A DNA stretch of 64,000 bases, from the NCBI RefSeq assembly GCF_007750395.1, contig NZ_CP036281.1, positions 533,211-597,210 of the forward strand. The letters are read 5' to 3'. Each line of letters opens with the position of its first letter. Positions within the stretch are counted from its first letter, which is position 1. Source of the DNA: Polystyrenella longa (GTDB lineage Bacteria; Planctomycetota; Planctomycetia; Planctomycetales; Planctomycetaceae). Below are positions 29,058 through 38,054 of the stretch, piece after piece. Position numbers and translations under genes: made by a program. Below the pieces are notes generated by a model, which had not been told where the DNA came from, searched no databases, and saw only the letters and a list, made by a program, of their open reading frames with translations.

Positions 29058-29108
29058 GTGTGCCTGCGGCATCCGGACAACTCGTCGAGACTGTCTGGGC
29101 CACCCTTT
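29058..29108 (+). repeat. Hairpin repeat, copy A
   Basis: A 51-base element starting GTGTGCCTGCGGCA and ending GGGCCACCCTTT. Its core folds as CCGGACA-A-CTC-gtc-GAG-AC-TGTCTGG. It differs from copy B (34639-34689) at five of 51 positions. It lies between hom and the next plus-strand gene and ends in a short T run, so it may also serve as a terminator for hom. Confidence 0.85.
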
Positions 29109-29207
29109 TTGTTTTCCATTCATCCTGTAGGTACGTTGAGCTTGGAATCACAGAAAGTTTCACTCGGTCCGGATTTGCCCCCAAGATAGCCACCAGAAGG
29201 ATTAACC

Positions 29208-30080
29208 ATGTCGCGAGAAACCACCGTCGGGATTATTGGGATCGGGTTACTCGGCTCCGCGATTGTTGAGCGACTGCGAGGGACAGAATATGAACTTGTT
29301 GGTTTTGACCTCATTGAATCGGCTCGTACCTGGCTGGCTGAGCAGGGAGGCACCGCCGCTGACACTCCGATCGAAGTGGTCCAACAGGCCTCTCGCGTAA
29401 TTACCTGTCTGCCGAACTCTACGATTTCCAGCGAACTATTGCACAGTTTGGAATCGGAACTCCAACCGGGTGACCTCGTGATTGATGTCACCACCGGGCA
29501 CCCTACGGAGATGGCGGCGATGGGGGAGCACTTGGCCAAGTTGGACGTTGGTTACCTGGATGCCACGGTTGGTGGCTCCAGCCAGCAAACGCGAGATGGC
29601 GAATCGATCGTCATGATTGGAGGCACCGCCGAAGGGGTGTCGCAGGGGCAGGATGTTCTGGAATGCTTTTCCAAACAACAATTCCACGTCGGTCCATGGG
29701 GCGCTGGTGCCCAGATGAAACTGGTCGTGAATCTGGTGCTGGGTCTGAATCGCGCCGTGTTGGCTGAGGGACTTTCCTTTGCCGAGCGGATCGGCTTTGA
29801 TCTGGGACAGTCATTGGAAATCTTAAAGGCAAGCCCGGCTTGGTCGCTGGTAATGGATAAAAAAGGGGAGAAGATGATTCATCAGAATTACGAACCCCAG
29901 GCCCGTCTGGCCCAGCACTTGAAGGATGTGCGTTTGATTCTAGACGTTGGCGAACAGCAGGCTATTCCGCTCCCGCTTTCAGCGATTCACCGGACCTTAC
30001 TGGAAACTTCCCGCGACAAAGGCTTTGGCGAAGCCGACAACAGCGCCGTGTTTGAGGCGTATCGATCCCAGAACGACTAA
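29208..30080 (+). CDS. NAD(P)-dependent beta-hydroxyacid dehydrogenase
   Basis: Member of the 3-hydroxyisobutyrate/6-phosphogluconate dehydrogenase superfamily, 290 residues. The dinucleotide site is GIIGIGLLGSA at 8-18, the substrate motif DATVGGSSQQTRDG is near 118, and the catalytic lysine is Lys171 in GAGAQMKLVVNL. AAGGA lies 6 bases before ATG 29208. Tartronate semialdehyde, 3-hydroxyisobutyrate, succinic semialdehyde or an imine could be the substrate; neighbours do not decide. Confidence 0.88.
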   Translation: MSRETTVGIIGIGLLGSAIVERLRGTEYELVGFDLIESARTWLAEQGGTAADTPIEVVQQASRVITCLPNSTISSELLHSLESELQPGDLVIDVTTGHPTEMAAMGEHLAKLDVGYLDATVGGSSQQTRDGESIVMIGGTAEGVSQGQDVLECFSKQQFHVGPWGAGAQMKLVVNLVLGLNRAVLAEGLSFAERIGFDLGQSLEILKASPAWSLVMDKKGEKMIHQNYEPQARLAQHLKDVRLILDVGEQQAIPLPLSAIHRTLLETSRDKGFGEADNSAVFEAYRSQND

Positions 30081-30201
30081 CTTCGAGTATTTTGGCGATT
30101 GCTGGAAAAAATGACGAGATCAAAGGTCCGTCACCCAATGTTCGCCCCTCCATAGAGACAGAACCACTATTTTTCTGTCACCATGCTGGTTAGGAGGCTG
30201 G

Positions 30202-31638
30202 ATGCATCACTCTCAAACCTCAGCTAGGCAAACTGATTCGTCCTCTGTTTCGCACTCTGATGCGGAACTCTTAGCCCGTTTTCTCGCGAGCCAGGATCAA
30301 GCCGCTTTCACCAGTCTGGTGGAGAGGCATGCATCGCTCGTCATGGGGATATGCAATCGGATCCTGCGCGATAAACAGGACGCAGAGGATTGCTTTCAAC
30401 AAGTCTTTCTCAAGCTGGCGATTAAGGGAGATTCGATTCGTGAAACCGATTCGCTGATCGGCTGGTTGTTTACGGTGGCGCATCGAGAAGCGATCGAGCG
30501 GTATCAGCAAAGAGCACGCCATCCCTCCGTTTCTCTGAAGGGTGAGCCAATGGAACAGACTTCAGCCGCAGAGAAGCAGGACGAATTTGAATCGGCGCTC
30601 GCCCTGCAAGAGGAGGTGAGCCGGTTGCCGGAGTCTTACCGGGGGCCGATTGTGCTTTGTTATCTGCAAGGGAAGTCTCGCGAGGAAACTGCCCGTGAAC
30701 TTGATGCCTCTGAGGCATCGGTCAAGGCACGTCTTTCTCGAGGACGAAAATTGTTGCAGAAACGGCTAGTGAAACGAGGCATCGTTTATGGGGCCGCCCT
30801 TGCTGCCTGGCAATCATCGAGCACGTTTTCCGCCGGAACGATCTCCACCACCCTCATTGCTCAAACAGTGACTTTGTCGACGGCGAAGGCCACCGCCGTT
30901 TCGTCAGGTTTAGCGGGTTCTTCCTCATTATCTTCCTATAGCTCTGGAGCGTTGAAACTAATGGCCATGTCAAAAACTGCGAAGATTGGGGTGGCTGTCT
31001 TTGCCCTGTTATTACTGGGGACTGGCGGTAGTTTATTACTGATGAGAGGGGCAACATCTCCCGACCGAATGGTGAAGTCGCCAGAAACATCGCAGCAGAA
31101 GGAGGAAAATAGCCCGGTTCCAATATCAACGGAAGTCAGTTACCCGAAGGAGTTCGAAACTTACGAACCTGTACACGCCTGTGCGGCTAAGTTTCTGTAC
31201 TGCCTGTACACAGAAAATATTGAACAGGCCGCAGACTTCGTGGATTTCGAAACCAGAAAACTGGAAAACCGCCCTCGACCAGGGATGACCTGGCAAGATC
31301 GTCTGGCTGAAGAGCTTCAAGAAATGTCATCGGGACTCAGGAAAAATGGACGAGACAAGCCTCTGAAGATTAAAAGGATTTTTATTGATGAGCATGCTGG
31401 AGTGGCGCTGACTGAAGAAGCACTTCTTCCAGTCACTGAGGAAAATGTAGTTACAGGGGCGATTGTTTTAAACTGTTCCCTAAATGCTGAAAATGAATGG
31501 AAAGTGATTGGAATAGATCTCGCAAGTCAGAATCATCCCTCACGAATGCTTAACAATTTCATGCTGGGACATCCGGATGCACGCGAGTACGATGGCGAGC
31601 TGATGAAATTCGTAGAAGAACCTAAAGCTGAACGTTGA
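30202..31638 (+). CDS. ECF sigma factor with membrane anchor and extracytoplasmic tail
   Basis: 478 residues. Residues about 20-100 form sigma region 2 (DAEDCFQQVFLKLA, then DSLIGWLFTVAHREAIERY); about 130-190 form region 4 with the helix-turn-helix LPESYRGPIVLCYLQGKSREETARELDASEASVKARLSRGR. After a Ser/Ala/Thr-rich linker (about 195-250) comes one membrane helix (about 259-277, IGVAVFALLLLGTGGSLLL). The last 200 residues would be outside the cytoplasm and may form a SnoaL/NTF2-like domain. GGAGG lies about 5 bases before ATG 30202. No separate anti-sigma gene is adjacent, so the tail may regulate the sigma part. Confidence 0.85.
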   Translation: MHHSQTSARQTDSSSVSHSDAELLARFLASQDQAAFTSLVERHASLVMGICNRILRDKQDAEDCFQQVFLKLAIKGDSIRETDSLIGWLFTVAHREAIERYQQRARHPSVSLKGEPMEQTSAAEKQDEFESALALQEEVSRLPESYRGPIVLCYLQGKSREETARELDASEASVKARLSRGRKLLQKRLVKRGIVYGAALAAWQSSSTFSAGTISTTLIAQTVTLSTAKATAVSSGLAGSSSLSSYSSGALKLMAMSKTAKIGVAVFALLLLGTGGSLLLMRGATSPDRMVKSPETSQQKEENSPVPISTEVSYPKEFETYEPVHACAAKFLYCLYTENIEQAADFVDFETRKLENRPRPGMTWQDRLAEELQEMSSGLRKNGRDKPLKIKRIFIDEHAGVALTEEALLPVTEENVVTGAIVLNCSLNAENEWKVIGIDLASQNHPSRMLNNFMLGHPDAREYDGELMKFVEEPKAER

Positions 31639-31740
31639 GGCATGGAACGTCGAGAAATATCGCAGGATGATGGCTGCGAATTTGCTATGAAGATTTCTCT
31701 CAATCCACCAAGTCTCACTGAAGAGGACTTGATACTTTTT

Positions 31741-31791
31741 TGTGCATGCGGAACCGAGACAACTCTAGCGAGGTTGTCTCGGCAATCTTGG
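31741..31791 (+). repeat. Hairpin repeat, copy D (diverged)
   Basis: TGTGCATGCGGAACCG opens an element whose stem pairs CCGAGACAA (31754-31762) with TTGTCTCGG (31774-31782), plus inner CTC/GAG around a TAGC loop. Compensatory changes relative to copies A and B keep the stem paired. It lies between two convergent genes. Confidence 0.75.
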
Positions 31792-31800
31792 ATACTCGTT

Positions 31801-33282
31801 TTAGCTGATTGTCCCCGGTCTCAGTTCCGACAGCGGTTTCACTTGTCGACTGAGCATTTGCAGGATGTGGGCGAGGGTGAGGATGGCGTCGGCAGTGGGG
31901 AAAAGGTTGTTGTACCAGAAGTAACCACTCTTTCCTCCGGCCAGTAAACCATTCTGAGCGGCGAGTTGTTTGCACGTCTCTTCATGTGTCGTGATGCCTG
32001 TCAGAACGTTCAAACCAAGCATTCGGAGCGTGGCAATCAGAGTTTCGTTGCTGGCTTCGTCCAGTAGTACGGGACGGCGGACATCCAGTAGCAGTTCAGC
32101 CAGCATTAACGTCAATTCTTCGGAAGAAACGACCTGTCCCTGTTCGTCGAGTGTCTGACAACGCATGCCATCTTCTTCAATCAAAAAACCGAAATCGGCG
32201 TTCTCTGTTGAAATGAATTCCTGCAATTGGGTTATATCTAAATCGTTTTTCGGCGAACCCTTGAGTACAGAATCGCCCGCCATGCTGGAGCGGAGCCCAC
32301 GCAGGGGAAGTGTCATCGGCTTCAGCGTGCAGGGGAGTGAATCAAAGATTCGCGTTAACGTTCGTAGCACGAGTCGTGACGGAGAGGCGACGGCAATCGT
32401 CAGAGGACGCAGCGCATGAAAGTGTTTCCACAAACTTGCTTCGTAGGGAACGAACGCTTGAAAGGTGCGCTGAGGAGGAGATTGACGACGCGGACGCGAA
32501 GCGGCCCGTTCCCAATTTGATTGGATAGTTGAAAGCTGTCCCTGTAGAGACCAGGGAACCGCACCCGCCCCCACAAAGTCGAGTCCGATGGACGAGGTCT
32601 CGGCGTTTGCGCCAGTGACCAGAATTCCGGAGGCCCCTTCGAGGTGGTGAACTGTATGAAGGAAACAGGGTTTGGTGGAGAGACCGATATCAATCACTTC
32701 GCAGCCCATCAGTCGCAGGCGGGAATAAACCCCCATCACCAAGTCGGGAGCGGAAGGGCGTTGGTCGTAACCGACAACGACTTTGGGGACGGGCACGGAA
32801 CTGACTGGCCGAGGTTTTTTGCGGTGGATCGGGTCCAGTTCCTGGCTGCCGATGAGTGGTCGTTCTCGCCACAAAAGCCGCGCGAACGTGGCGGTGATTT
32901 GCTCGGCGCGTGTCCGGTTGATTTCATTCAGGTAAACGCCGCGGACACCTTCTTCCCGGAAGAGTTCTGCCGGAGTCGGTTCGCGATGGACTGGTTTTGC
33001 AGGCGCCGGTTTACCAGCTTGCAACGGAACGGCGAGTGACCCTGTTTCCGTATTGTGAGGACATTCCCGGCATTTGGGGTAGAACGCCGCCATCCGGGAG
33101 AGATGAACTGCTCGTGAGATCGACTCTGTCTCACCCGGGCAACAGTATTCCAGCACCGATGTCGACGAGAGGGCCGCAAACGGGCGCACTTTCGCCTGCT
33201 CTGGCACCGGAGTGGATGCTGGTGAGGGATTCCCAGAGGGAATCGACTGAAATGGCGAGGTTCGTTCCGTCACAACTCGCAA
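31801..33282 (-). CDS. Degenerate phosphohexomutase-like protein
   Basis: 493 residues. After a variable N-terminus comes a Cys-containing segment (Cys47, Cys48, Cys71, Cys74, the last two as CREC) that may bind zinc. From about 110 the protein follows the alpha-D-phosphohexomutase fold (EGVRGVYLNEIN, VVVGYDQRPSA, GCEVIDIGLST). The catalytic motifs are altered: TASHNP is TGANAE (223-228), the metal loop DGDGDR is EEDGMR (369-374) and the sugar loop GGExSGH is GGKSGY (449-454). It therefore looks catalytically dead and may be regulatory or binding. The start is TTG 33282 without a good Shine-Dalgarno, so the N-terminus is uncertain. Confidence 0.7.
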   Translation of the reverse strand: MRVVTERTSPFQSIPSGNPSPASTPVPEQAKVRPFAALSSTSVLEYCCPGETESISRAVHLSRMAAFYPKCRECPHNTETGSLAVPLQAGKPAPAKPVHREPTPAELFREEGVRGVYLNEINRTRAEQITATFARLLWRERPLIGSQELDPIHRKKPRPVSSVPVPKVVVGYDQRPSAPDLVMGVYSRLRLMGCEVIDIGLSTKPCFLHTVHHLEGASGILVTGANAETSSIGLDFVGAGAVPWSLQGQLSTIQSNWERAASRPRRQSPPQRTFQAFVPYEASLWKHFHALRPLTIAVASPSRLVLRTLTRIFDSLPCTLKPMTLPLRGLRSSMAGDSVLKGSPKNDLDITQLQEFISTENADFGFLIEEDGMRCQTLDEQGQVVSSEELTLMLAELLLDVRRPVLLDEASNETLIATLRMLGLNVLTGITTHEETCKQLAAQNGLLAGGKSGYFWYNNLFPTADAILTLAHILQMLSRQVKPLSELRPGTIS

Positions 33283-33412
33283 TTCTGGAAGGAAAATGAG
33301 AAGATGATCCGAGAAATTCTGCTTACTGAGACGCTCAGTCTAAGATGGAAGAATTGAGCTCGACAAACTGTATCCCAAATGCCCGAAAATGGTCAACAAG
33401 GATTCGACCTGA

Positions 33413-34411
33413 ATGCATGTCACTGATTACCTCGCCCGACCCGCTGAAACAACGTTAAAACCGGTCATCGTCCTCTTTGGGGCCGACCGGTTTCTACAGC
33501 AATCGGCGCTCAAAGTTCTGACGGAACAGTTGCTAGGCACAGATGATCCGGAAATGAGCCGCGTCGAATTCGCGGGGAAAGATGTCGAACTGAAAACGGT
33601 TCTGGACGAGGTCCGTACTGTCTCCATGTGGGGCGACACCCGCCTGGTCGTCGTGGACGATGCCGACGAATTTGTTAGTGCTCACCGATCCGGGCTCGAA
33701 AAATATGTCGAAAAGCCGTCTCAGAAATCGACATTGATCCTAAAAGTTACTAAATGGCCCAAGAATACCCGGATTGCCAAACAGGCAGCGAAAACAGGCC
33801 TCGCCCTGGAATGCAGCCCACTCGCGGGGGGCAAACTGGTGCAGTGGTTGATGACCGAAGCGAAACGGCAGTACGAGAAAAAAATTGACCACGATGCGGC
33901 GCATTTGCTTGTGGAGCTGATCGGAAATGACGTCGGTCAGGTTCAGCAGGAACTCGAAAAGCTGATCAACTACATCGGTGACGAACCCGCGATTCATCTC
34001 GAAGATGTTCGTAAACTGGTCGGTGGCTGGAAAGCCGAGACAACCTGGGTGATGCTCGATGCTTTGCGCGACGGGGACATGAATCATGCTCTCAAATGCT
34101 ACGACCAACTCGCTACGGCGGGCGAAGCACCGCAGCGGTTGCTGGGAGGGATTACTTTCACCTTCAAAAAGCTGGTCCACGCAACCGAACTTTCCCGCCA
34201 CGGTTTGCCACTGACGGACGCGCTCCGCAAAGCAGGTGTTTTTCCCCGCGACATCGGTGCCGCTTCCACCTACCTTCGCCGGATCGGTCGCCCTCGTGCC
34301 GAACGAATTCTGCAGCTCCTGCTCAAAACCGACAGCGACCTCAAAGGAGGCTCCCGATTATCGGAGCGAATTCAGATCGAACGCTTGCTACTACGATTAG
34401 GCGCAAGCTAA
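33413..34411 (+). CDS. holA: DNA polymerase III subunit delta
   Basis: Clamp-loader delta subunit, which opens the beta sliding clamp. The 332 residues match the HolA family: an N-terminal AAA-like domain (VIVLFGADRFLQQSALKVL, VVVDDADEFV), the middle GGKLVQWLMTEAKR segment and a C-terminal helical collar with ALRDGDMNHALKCYDQL and FTFKKLVHATELSR. Sequence conservation in this family is low, but length, domain order and these segments agree. AAGGA lies about 10 bases before ATG 33413. It is flanked by minus-strand genes on both sides. Confidence 0.88.
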   Translation: MHVTDYLARPAETTLKPVIVLFGADRFLQQSALKVLTEQLLGTDDPEMSRVEFAGKDVELKTVLDEVRTVSMWGDTRLVVVDDADEFVSAHRSGLEKYVEKPSQKSTLILKVTKWPKNTRIAKQAAKTGLALECSPLAGGKLVQWLMTEAKRQYEKKIDHDAAHLLVELIGNDVGQVQQELEKLINYIGDEPAIHLEDVRKLVGGWKAETTWVMLDALRDGDMNHALKCYDQLATAGEAPQRLLGGITFTFKKLVHATELSRHGLPLTDALRKAGVFPRDIGAASTYLRRIGRPRAERILQLLLKTDSDLKGGSRLSERIQIERLLLRLGAS

Positions 34412-34638
34412 GCACTCTGGAAATTCAGCGGAGTGGAATTAACCGGGGTGGCCCAGCAACACTAAGTTGTGAAGAACAGCTAAGCAAGAAATGCTCTCTT
34501 GGTCTTTTCCAAGTGAACGGTAACGGGAGAGTGCTGGGGAACATCGTAGTGCGTGTCAGAAGACGCGATGATTTAATGCGATGTGTTTGAACCATTCTTG
34601 CGAGAAAGCATTCATCGCTTAATCAGTTCATCACTTAA
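34412..34638. other. Intergenic region between convergent holA and the M81 gene
   Basis: Apart from the hairpin repeats (copy E within it and copy B just after) I see no gene or RNA. Confidence 0.5.
34445..34471 (-). repeat. Hairpin repeat, copy E (partial, inverted)
   Basis: GGGGTGGCCCAG (34445-34456) matches the reverse complement of the copy B end, and is followed by a short CAAC/GTTG hairpin. It faces copy B 168 bases away in the opposite orientation. It is degenerate and less certain than the others. Confidence 0.5.
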
Positions 34639-34689
34639 GTGTGCCTGCGGCACCCAGACAACTCTTTGAGATTGTCTGGGCCACCCTTT
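34639..34689 (+). repeat. Hairpin repeat, copy B
   Basis: GTGTGCCTGCGGCACCCAG opens the element; the stem pairs CCCAGACAA (34653-34661) with TTGTCTGGG (34672-34680), and the element ends GCCACCCTTT. 46 of 51 positions match copy A. It lies between the converging ends of holA and the M81 gene. Confidence 0.85.
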
Positions 34690-34707
34690 GGTGGAACTCG
34701 AGGCTTC

Positions 34708-36201
34708 TTATAAGCGGCTCACGATGGCTTCCGGTACCAGCTTATAGGGGAACAGTTTCAGGTTGCTGCTGCAGGGTCCCGGGGTGTCGACCGTGTAGTT
34801 CGCTCGGGCGATGGGATTGTAAGCTCGGCGGTGGGCGACAGCCGCTTTGACGGCAATGAGGGTGGCCTCTTCGGGGATGATTCCCTGGCTGCGGAGTTGA
34901 CCGAGGTCGAACGGAGGTGTCTTGCGGGACGTAAGCAAAATCGATCCCAGCGGATGCTTGAGCACGGCGCATGGTCCCATGTCGATCTGTACTCCGGCGA
35001 TCGAAGCGAGATGGCTGTTACGATCTTCGAGTTCAAAATGACCGTCCGAACGATGAATAAGCTCGCCCGTGAATTCGACGGGACCTTCGCCCAGCGCACT
35101 CCCTTTGCCACCGACGACGACTGTGACTTGGTCGCCAAGTGACTCTGTCTGCAACGTGGCAACCGCGGCCGCGTCATCAATGACGACAACGAACCCGGGG
35201 AAATTATGTTTGAGAAAGAAACTTAGTAAAGAAGTTCCGTCACCGGGGGCACCCCCACCGATGTTGTCGGAAGGTTCGGCGAGGACGATGGGATTTTCTC
35301 CCGCGTCGATGTGTTGACGAAGGTGAGAGACGAGTCCTTCCGGATCGAGGTCTGTTACCTGCGCGTGAACGTGATCTGCATTCGCTTTTGAGATCAGGTG
35401 GTCGAGCAGATCCTGTGCGCGGGAAGGTTCCCCATAGGAGACGATGGAAATCGAGACACCGGTGTGGGGCGTGTCGGCGAAGGCGTATCCGCCAAAAATG
35501 TTGACAGCCGCGACCCCTTCTTCCGTCTGTTCGTATCGACGAGCCATCTCTTCCAACGTCTTCATGGGAACGTCGTCAGTTCCCGTAGCGGTTGGTGCCC
35601 AAAGCAGACCGGCGGCTTGATGCAGGACGGTGGGAAACTCATTCCGTCGGAGTACTTCGCTGAGTAACTTCGCTCCTGAGTACGCCGCGGCATGGGCGTC
35701 CGTATGGGGGTTACATTGATATGAGACAAAGCCCTGGCTGGCCTGCATCATTTCGGGGGAGATGTTCCCATGCAGATCGAGAACACCACAGATCGGAATG
35801 TCCTTTGCTCCGTCAAGTTGACGAAGACGGTGCAGCAATTCTCCTTCGGCGTCCGGGTACTTGTCGGTCGCCATCGCTCCGTGCAGGACGAGATAGATTC
35901 CATCAATTCCGTTGGCGAATTGTTGTAGATAACCGTCGGAAATGGCGTGCCAGAACTCTTCGAACACCTCGTTGGCGACGGTACCGCTGGGCATGGCTCG
36001 CATGTCGATGGTGGGTAGGAACGTCCAGCCCGCTTCTGTCCCAAATTCGACGACCGCTGCCAAGGGGGACCCATCGCCTGCAACCTGCAGAAGTTCATCG
36101 CCCCGACGAATTTCAAAGTCGTCGGGGCGGGTGATTTCTTCCAGGAAAGTATGTGTCTCGTGAAACAGACCGGCGAGCAAAATACGAGGGGATTTGGACA
36201 C
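34708..36201 (-). CDS. M81-family metallopeptidase (MlrC-like)
   Basis: 497 residues from GTG 36201. The family opening ILLAGLFHETHTF holds a conserved histidine; GVLDLHGNIS and CNPHTDAHAA hold further candidate zinc ligands; DNIGGGAPGDGT near 314 and the C-terminal M81_C domain complete the pattern. MlrC of the microcystin-degradation cluster is the named member, but most homologues act on unknown substrates and no mlrA/B genes are near. A TTG at 36255 would add 18 residues without family likeness. Confidence 0.87.
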   Translation of the reverse strand: MSKSPRILLAGLFHETHTFLEEITRPDDFEIRRGDELLQVAGDGSPLAAVVEFGTEAGWTFLPTIDMRAMPSGTVANEVFEEFWHAISDGYLQQFANGIDGIYLVLHGAMATDKYPDAEGELLHRLRQLDGAKDIPICGVLDLHGNISPEMMQASQGFVSYQCNPHTDAHAAAYSGAKLLSEVLRRNEFPTVLHQAAGLLWAPTATGTDDVPMKTLEEMARRYEQTEEGVAAVNIFGGYAFADTPHTGVSISIVSYGEPSRAQDLLDHLISKANADHVHAQVTDLDPEGLVSHLRQHIDAGENPIVLAEPSDNIGGGAPGDGTSLLSFFLKHNFPGFVVVIDDAAAVATLQTESLGDQVTVVVGGKGSALGEGPVEFTGELIHRSDGHFELEDRNSHLASIAGVQIDMGPCAVLKHPLGSILLTSRKTPPFDLGQLRSQGIIPEEATLIAVKAAVAHRRAYNPIARANYTVDTPGPCSSNLKLFPYKLVPEAIVSRL

Positions 36202-36283
36202 GGAACAATTCCAGTCAGGAGTCAAATGAAACAAGGTTAAATCATCCGCGAGCAATGGGGGATGAACGCTGGCTTGTCGCGTC

Positions 36284-36327
36284 GTGTCGCGACCCGGACA
36301 ACACTCCGTGATTGTCCGGGCTACCCA
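36284..36327 (-). repeat. Hairpin repeat, copy C (diverged)
   Basis: The strongest stem of the family: CCCGGACAA (36293-36301) pairs perfectly with TTGTCCGGG (36312-36320), with inner CAC/GTG around TCC. The flank GGGCTACCC resembles GGGCCACCC of copies A and B. It lies about 40 bases beyond the purB stop, between two minus-strand genes; its strand here is nominal because the flanks are diverged. Confidence 0.75.
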
Positions 36328-36361
36328 ACTGGCATGAGGGGAACCGTTTTTGTCCAGGTAC

Positions 36362-37807
36362 TCAAACTCGCAGATCGTCGTTGCCGAAGTCCAAATCGTG
36401 TTTGTATTTCAGGCGAATCGGTTCGATCACATCTGAGATGAAAGCGTCAACCTGTTCCGGAGCGCGGCCGATGTATTTTCTCGCGTCGAGGGCAGACTCG
36501 AGATCGACCTCGGCGAAGTGATTATCCTGTTTGAGGCGGGCGATCAAGTCGTTTTCCAAACCGAATTCTTTGACTTGCTTCGCCGCTTCCTGACTGTGAA
36601 CACGAATGACTTCGTGCAATTCCTGGCGGTCGCCCCCATTGCTGACACCGGCCATCAGAAATTCTTCGGTCGCCATGAAGGGTAGTTCTGCCAACAGGTT
36701 CTTTTCGATGACCTTGGGATAAACCACCAGGCCATCGACGATGTTTTTGTAGATAATGAGGGACGCATCGATTGCCAGGAAAGAAAGCGGGAGCGACAGG
36801 CGGCGGTTGGCACTGTCGTCGAGCGTCCGTTCCATCCACTGTGTTGCCATCGTCTGACTCGCATTCGAGACGAGGCTCATCGCAAATCGGGTCAGGGCAC
36901 ACATTCGTTCCGACCGCATTGGATTGCGTTTATAGGCCATGGCGGACGAACCGATTTGTTTTTTCTCGAAGGGTTCTTCCAGCTCTTTGCGGTTCTGCAG
37001 CAGACGCATGTCGGTTCCCATTTTGTGGGCCGATTGGGCGATACCGCTGAGGACATCAAGCACTTGTGAGTCGAACTTGCGTGAATACGTTTGCCCCGTG
37101 ACCGCGAAACGCCGGTTGAAGCCCATCTTTTCCGAAACGAGTTGATCGAGCTGGTCGACTTTTTTGTGATCACCATTGAAGAGTTGCAGGAAGGTTGCCT
37201 GGGTTCCCGTGGTTCCTTTGACACCACGGAAGCGAATCGTGGCAAGACGATTTTCGATCTCTTCCAGATCAAGGACCAGATCGTAGCACCAGAGCGTGGC
37301 CCGTTTACCGACGGTCGTTGGTTGGGCGGGTTGCAGGTGAGTGAAACCGAGGCAGGGGAGATCACGGTATTCGGTGGCGACATTGGCCAGGTGATGGATT
37401 GCCGCGACCAGTCGCGAGCGAATGAGGGTCAGTGCGTCTCGAATTTGAATGAGTTCACTGTTGTCTGTGACGAAGCAGCTGGTCGCTCCCAGATGGATGA
37501 TTCCACCTGCATCTGGGCAGAGGTCACGATAAGCGTGGACGTGGGCCATCACATCGTGACGGAGTTCTTTCTCGTATTTTGCCGCAGCGGCGAAATCGAC
37601 GTTCTCGGTATTCTCGCGCAGTTGGTTGATCTGCGCGGGAGAGATATCAAGTCCCAGTTCGGCTTCCGATTCCGCCAGGGCTACCCACAATCGCCGCCAG
37701 GTGGAATGTTTCGTCTGGGCCGACCAAATCCGGCTCATTTCCGGTGAGGCATAACGGGTGATTAACGGGTTCTGGTATTGCTCATGCGGAGAGAGATCAG
37801 TGGACAC
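36362..37807 (-). CDS. purB: Adenylosuccinate lyase
   Basis: Cleaves adenylosuccinate to AMP and SAICAR to AICAR in purine synthesis. The 481 residues show the fumarase/aspartase superfamily signature [17 protein letters not shown] near 292, with the catalytic serine in this loop, and [12 protein letters not shown] near 106. The length fits the larger eukaryote-like PurB subgroup. The start is GTG 37807 with AAGG about 10 bases upstream. It is divergent from tal. Confidence 0.95.
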   Translation of the reverse strand: MSTDLSPHEQYQNPLITRYASPEMSRIWSAQTKHSTWRRLWVALAESEAELGLDISPAQINQLRENTENVDFAAAAKYEKELRHDVMAHVHAYRDLCPDAGGIIHLGATSCFVTDNSELIQIRDALTLIRSRLVAAIHHLANVATEYRDLPCLGFTHLQPAQPTTVGKRATLWCYDLVLDLEEIENRLATIRFRGVKGTTGTQATFLQLFNGDHKKVDQLDQLVSEKMGFNRRFAVTGQTYSRKFDSQVLDVLSGIAQSAHKMGTDMRLLQNRKELEEPFEKKQIGSSAMAYKRNPMRSERMCALTRFAMSLVSNASQTMATQWMERTLDDSANRRLSLPLSFLAIDASLIIYKNIVDGLVVYPKVIEKNLLAELPFMATEEFLMAGVSNGGDRQELHEVIRVHSQEAAKQVKEFGLENDLIARLKQDNHFAEVDLESALDARKYIGRAPEQVDAFISDVIEPIRLKYKHDLDFGNDDLRV

Positions 37808-38054
37808 GTGGAAAAGCCTTGTCTGTCAGTTTACCGGACGGTTTGAAGAGAAAGAGTGTAATACGGGCAGAAATCTGCGCGGCAGAGCGTTATCATAATT
37901 TAAGAGATTCAGCCGGGCAGAAAGGTCCATTATAACGTCGTGAACGCTTCGGTGTTACTGTTCGCGATTCCTCGACCGGTCAACTTCGGAAAACTGGCAG
38001 AATCGCAGCCTCTCATCTCAGATTAATATGCTCCCCCTGCAAAGGATTTGTGTG

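Noticed and set aside
37091-37747. A 218-codon open frame opposite purB
   Set aside because: Antisense shadow of purB; no signature.
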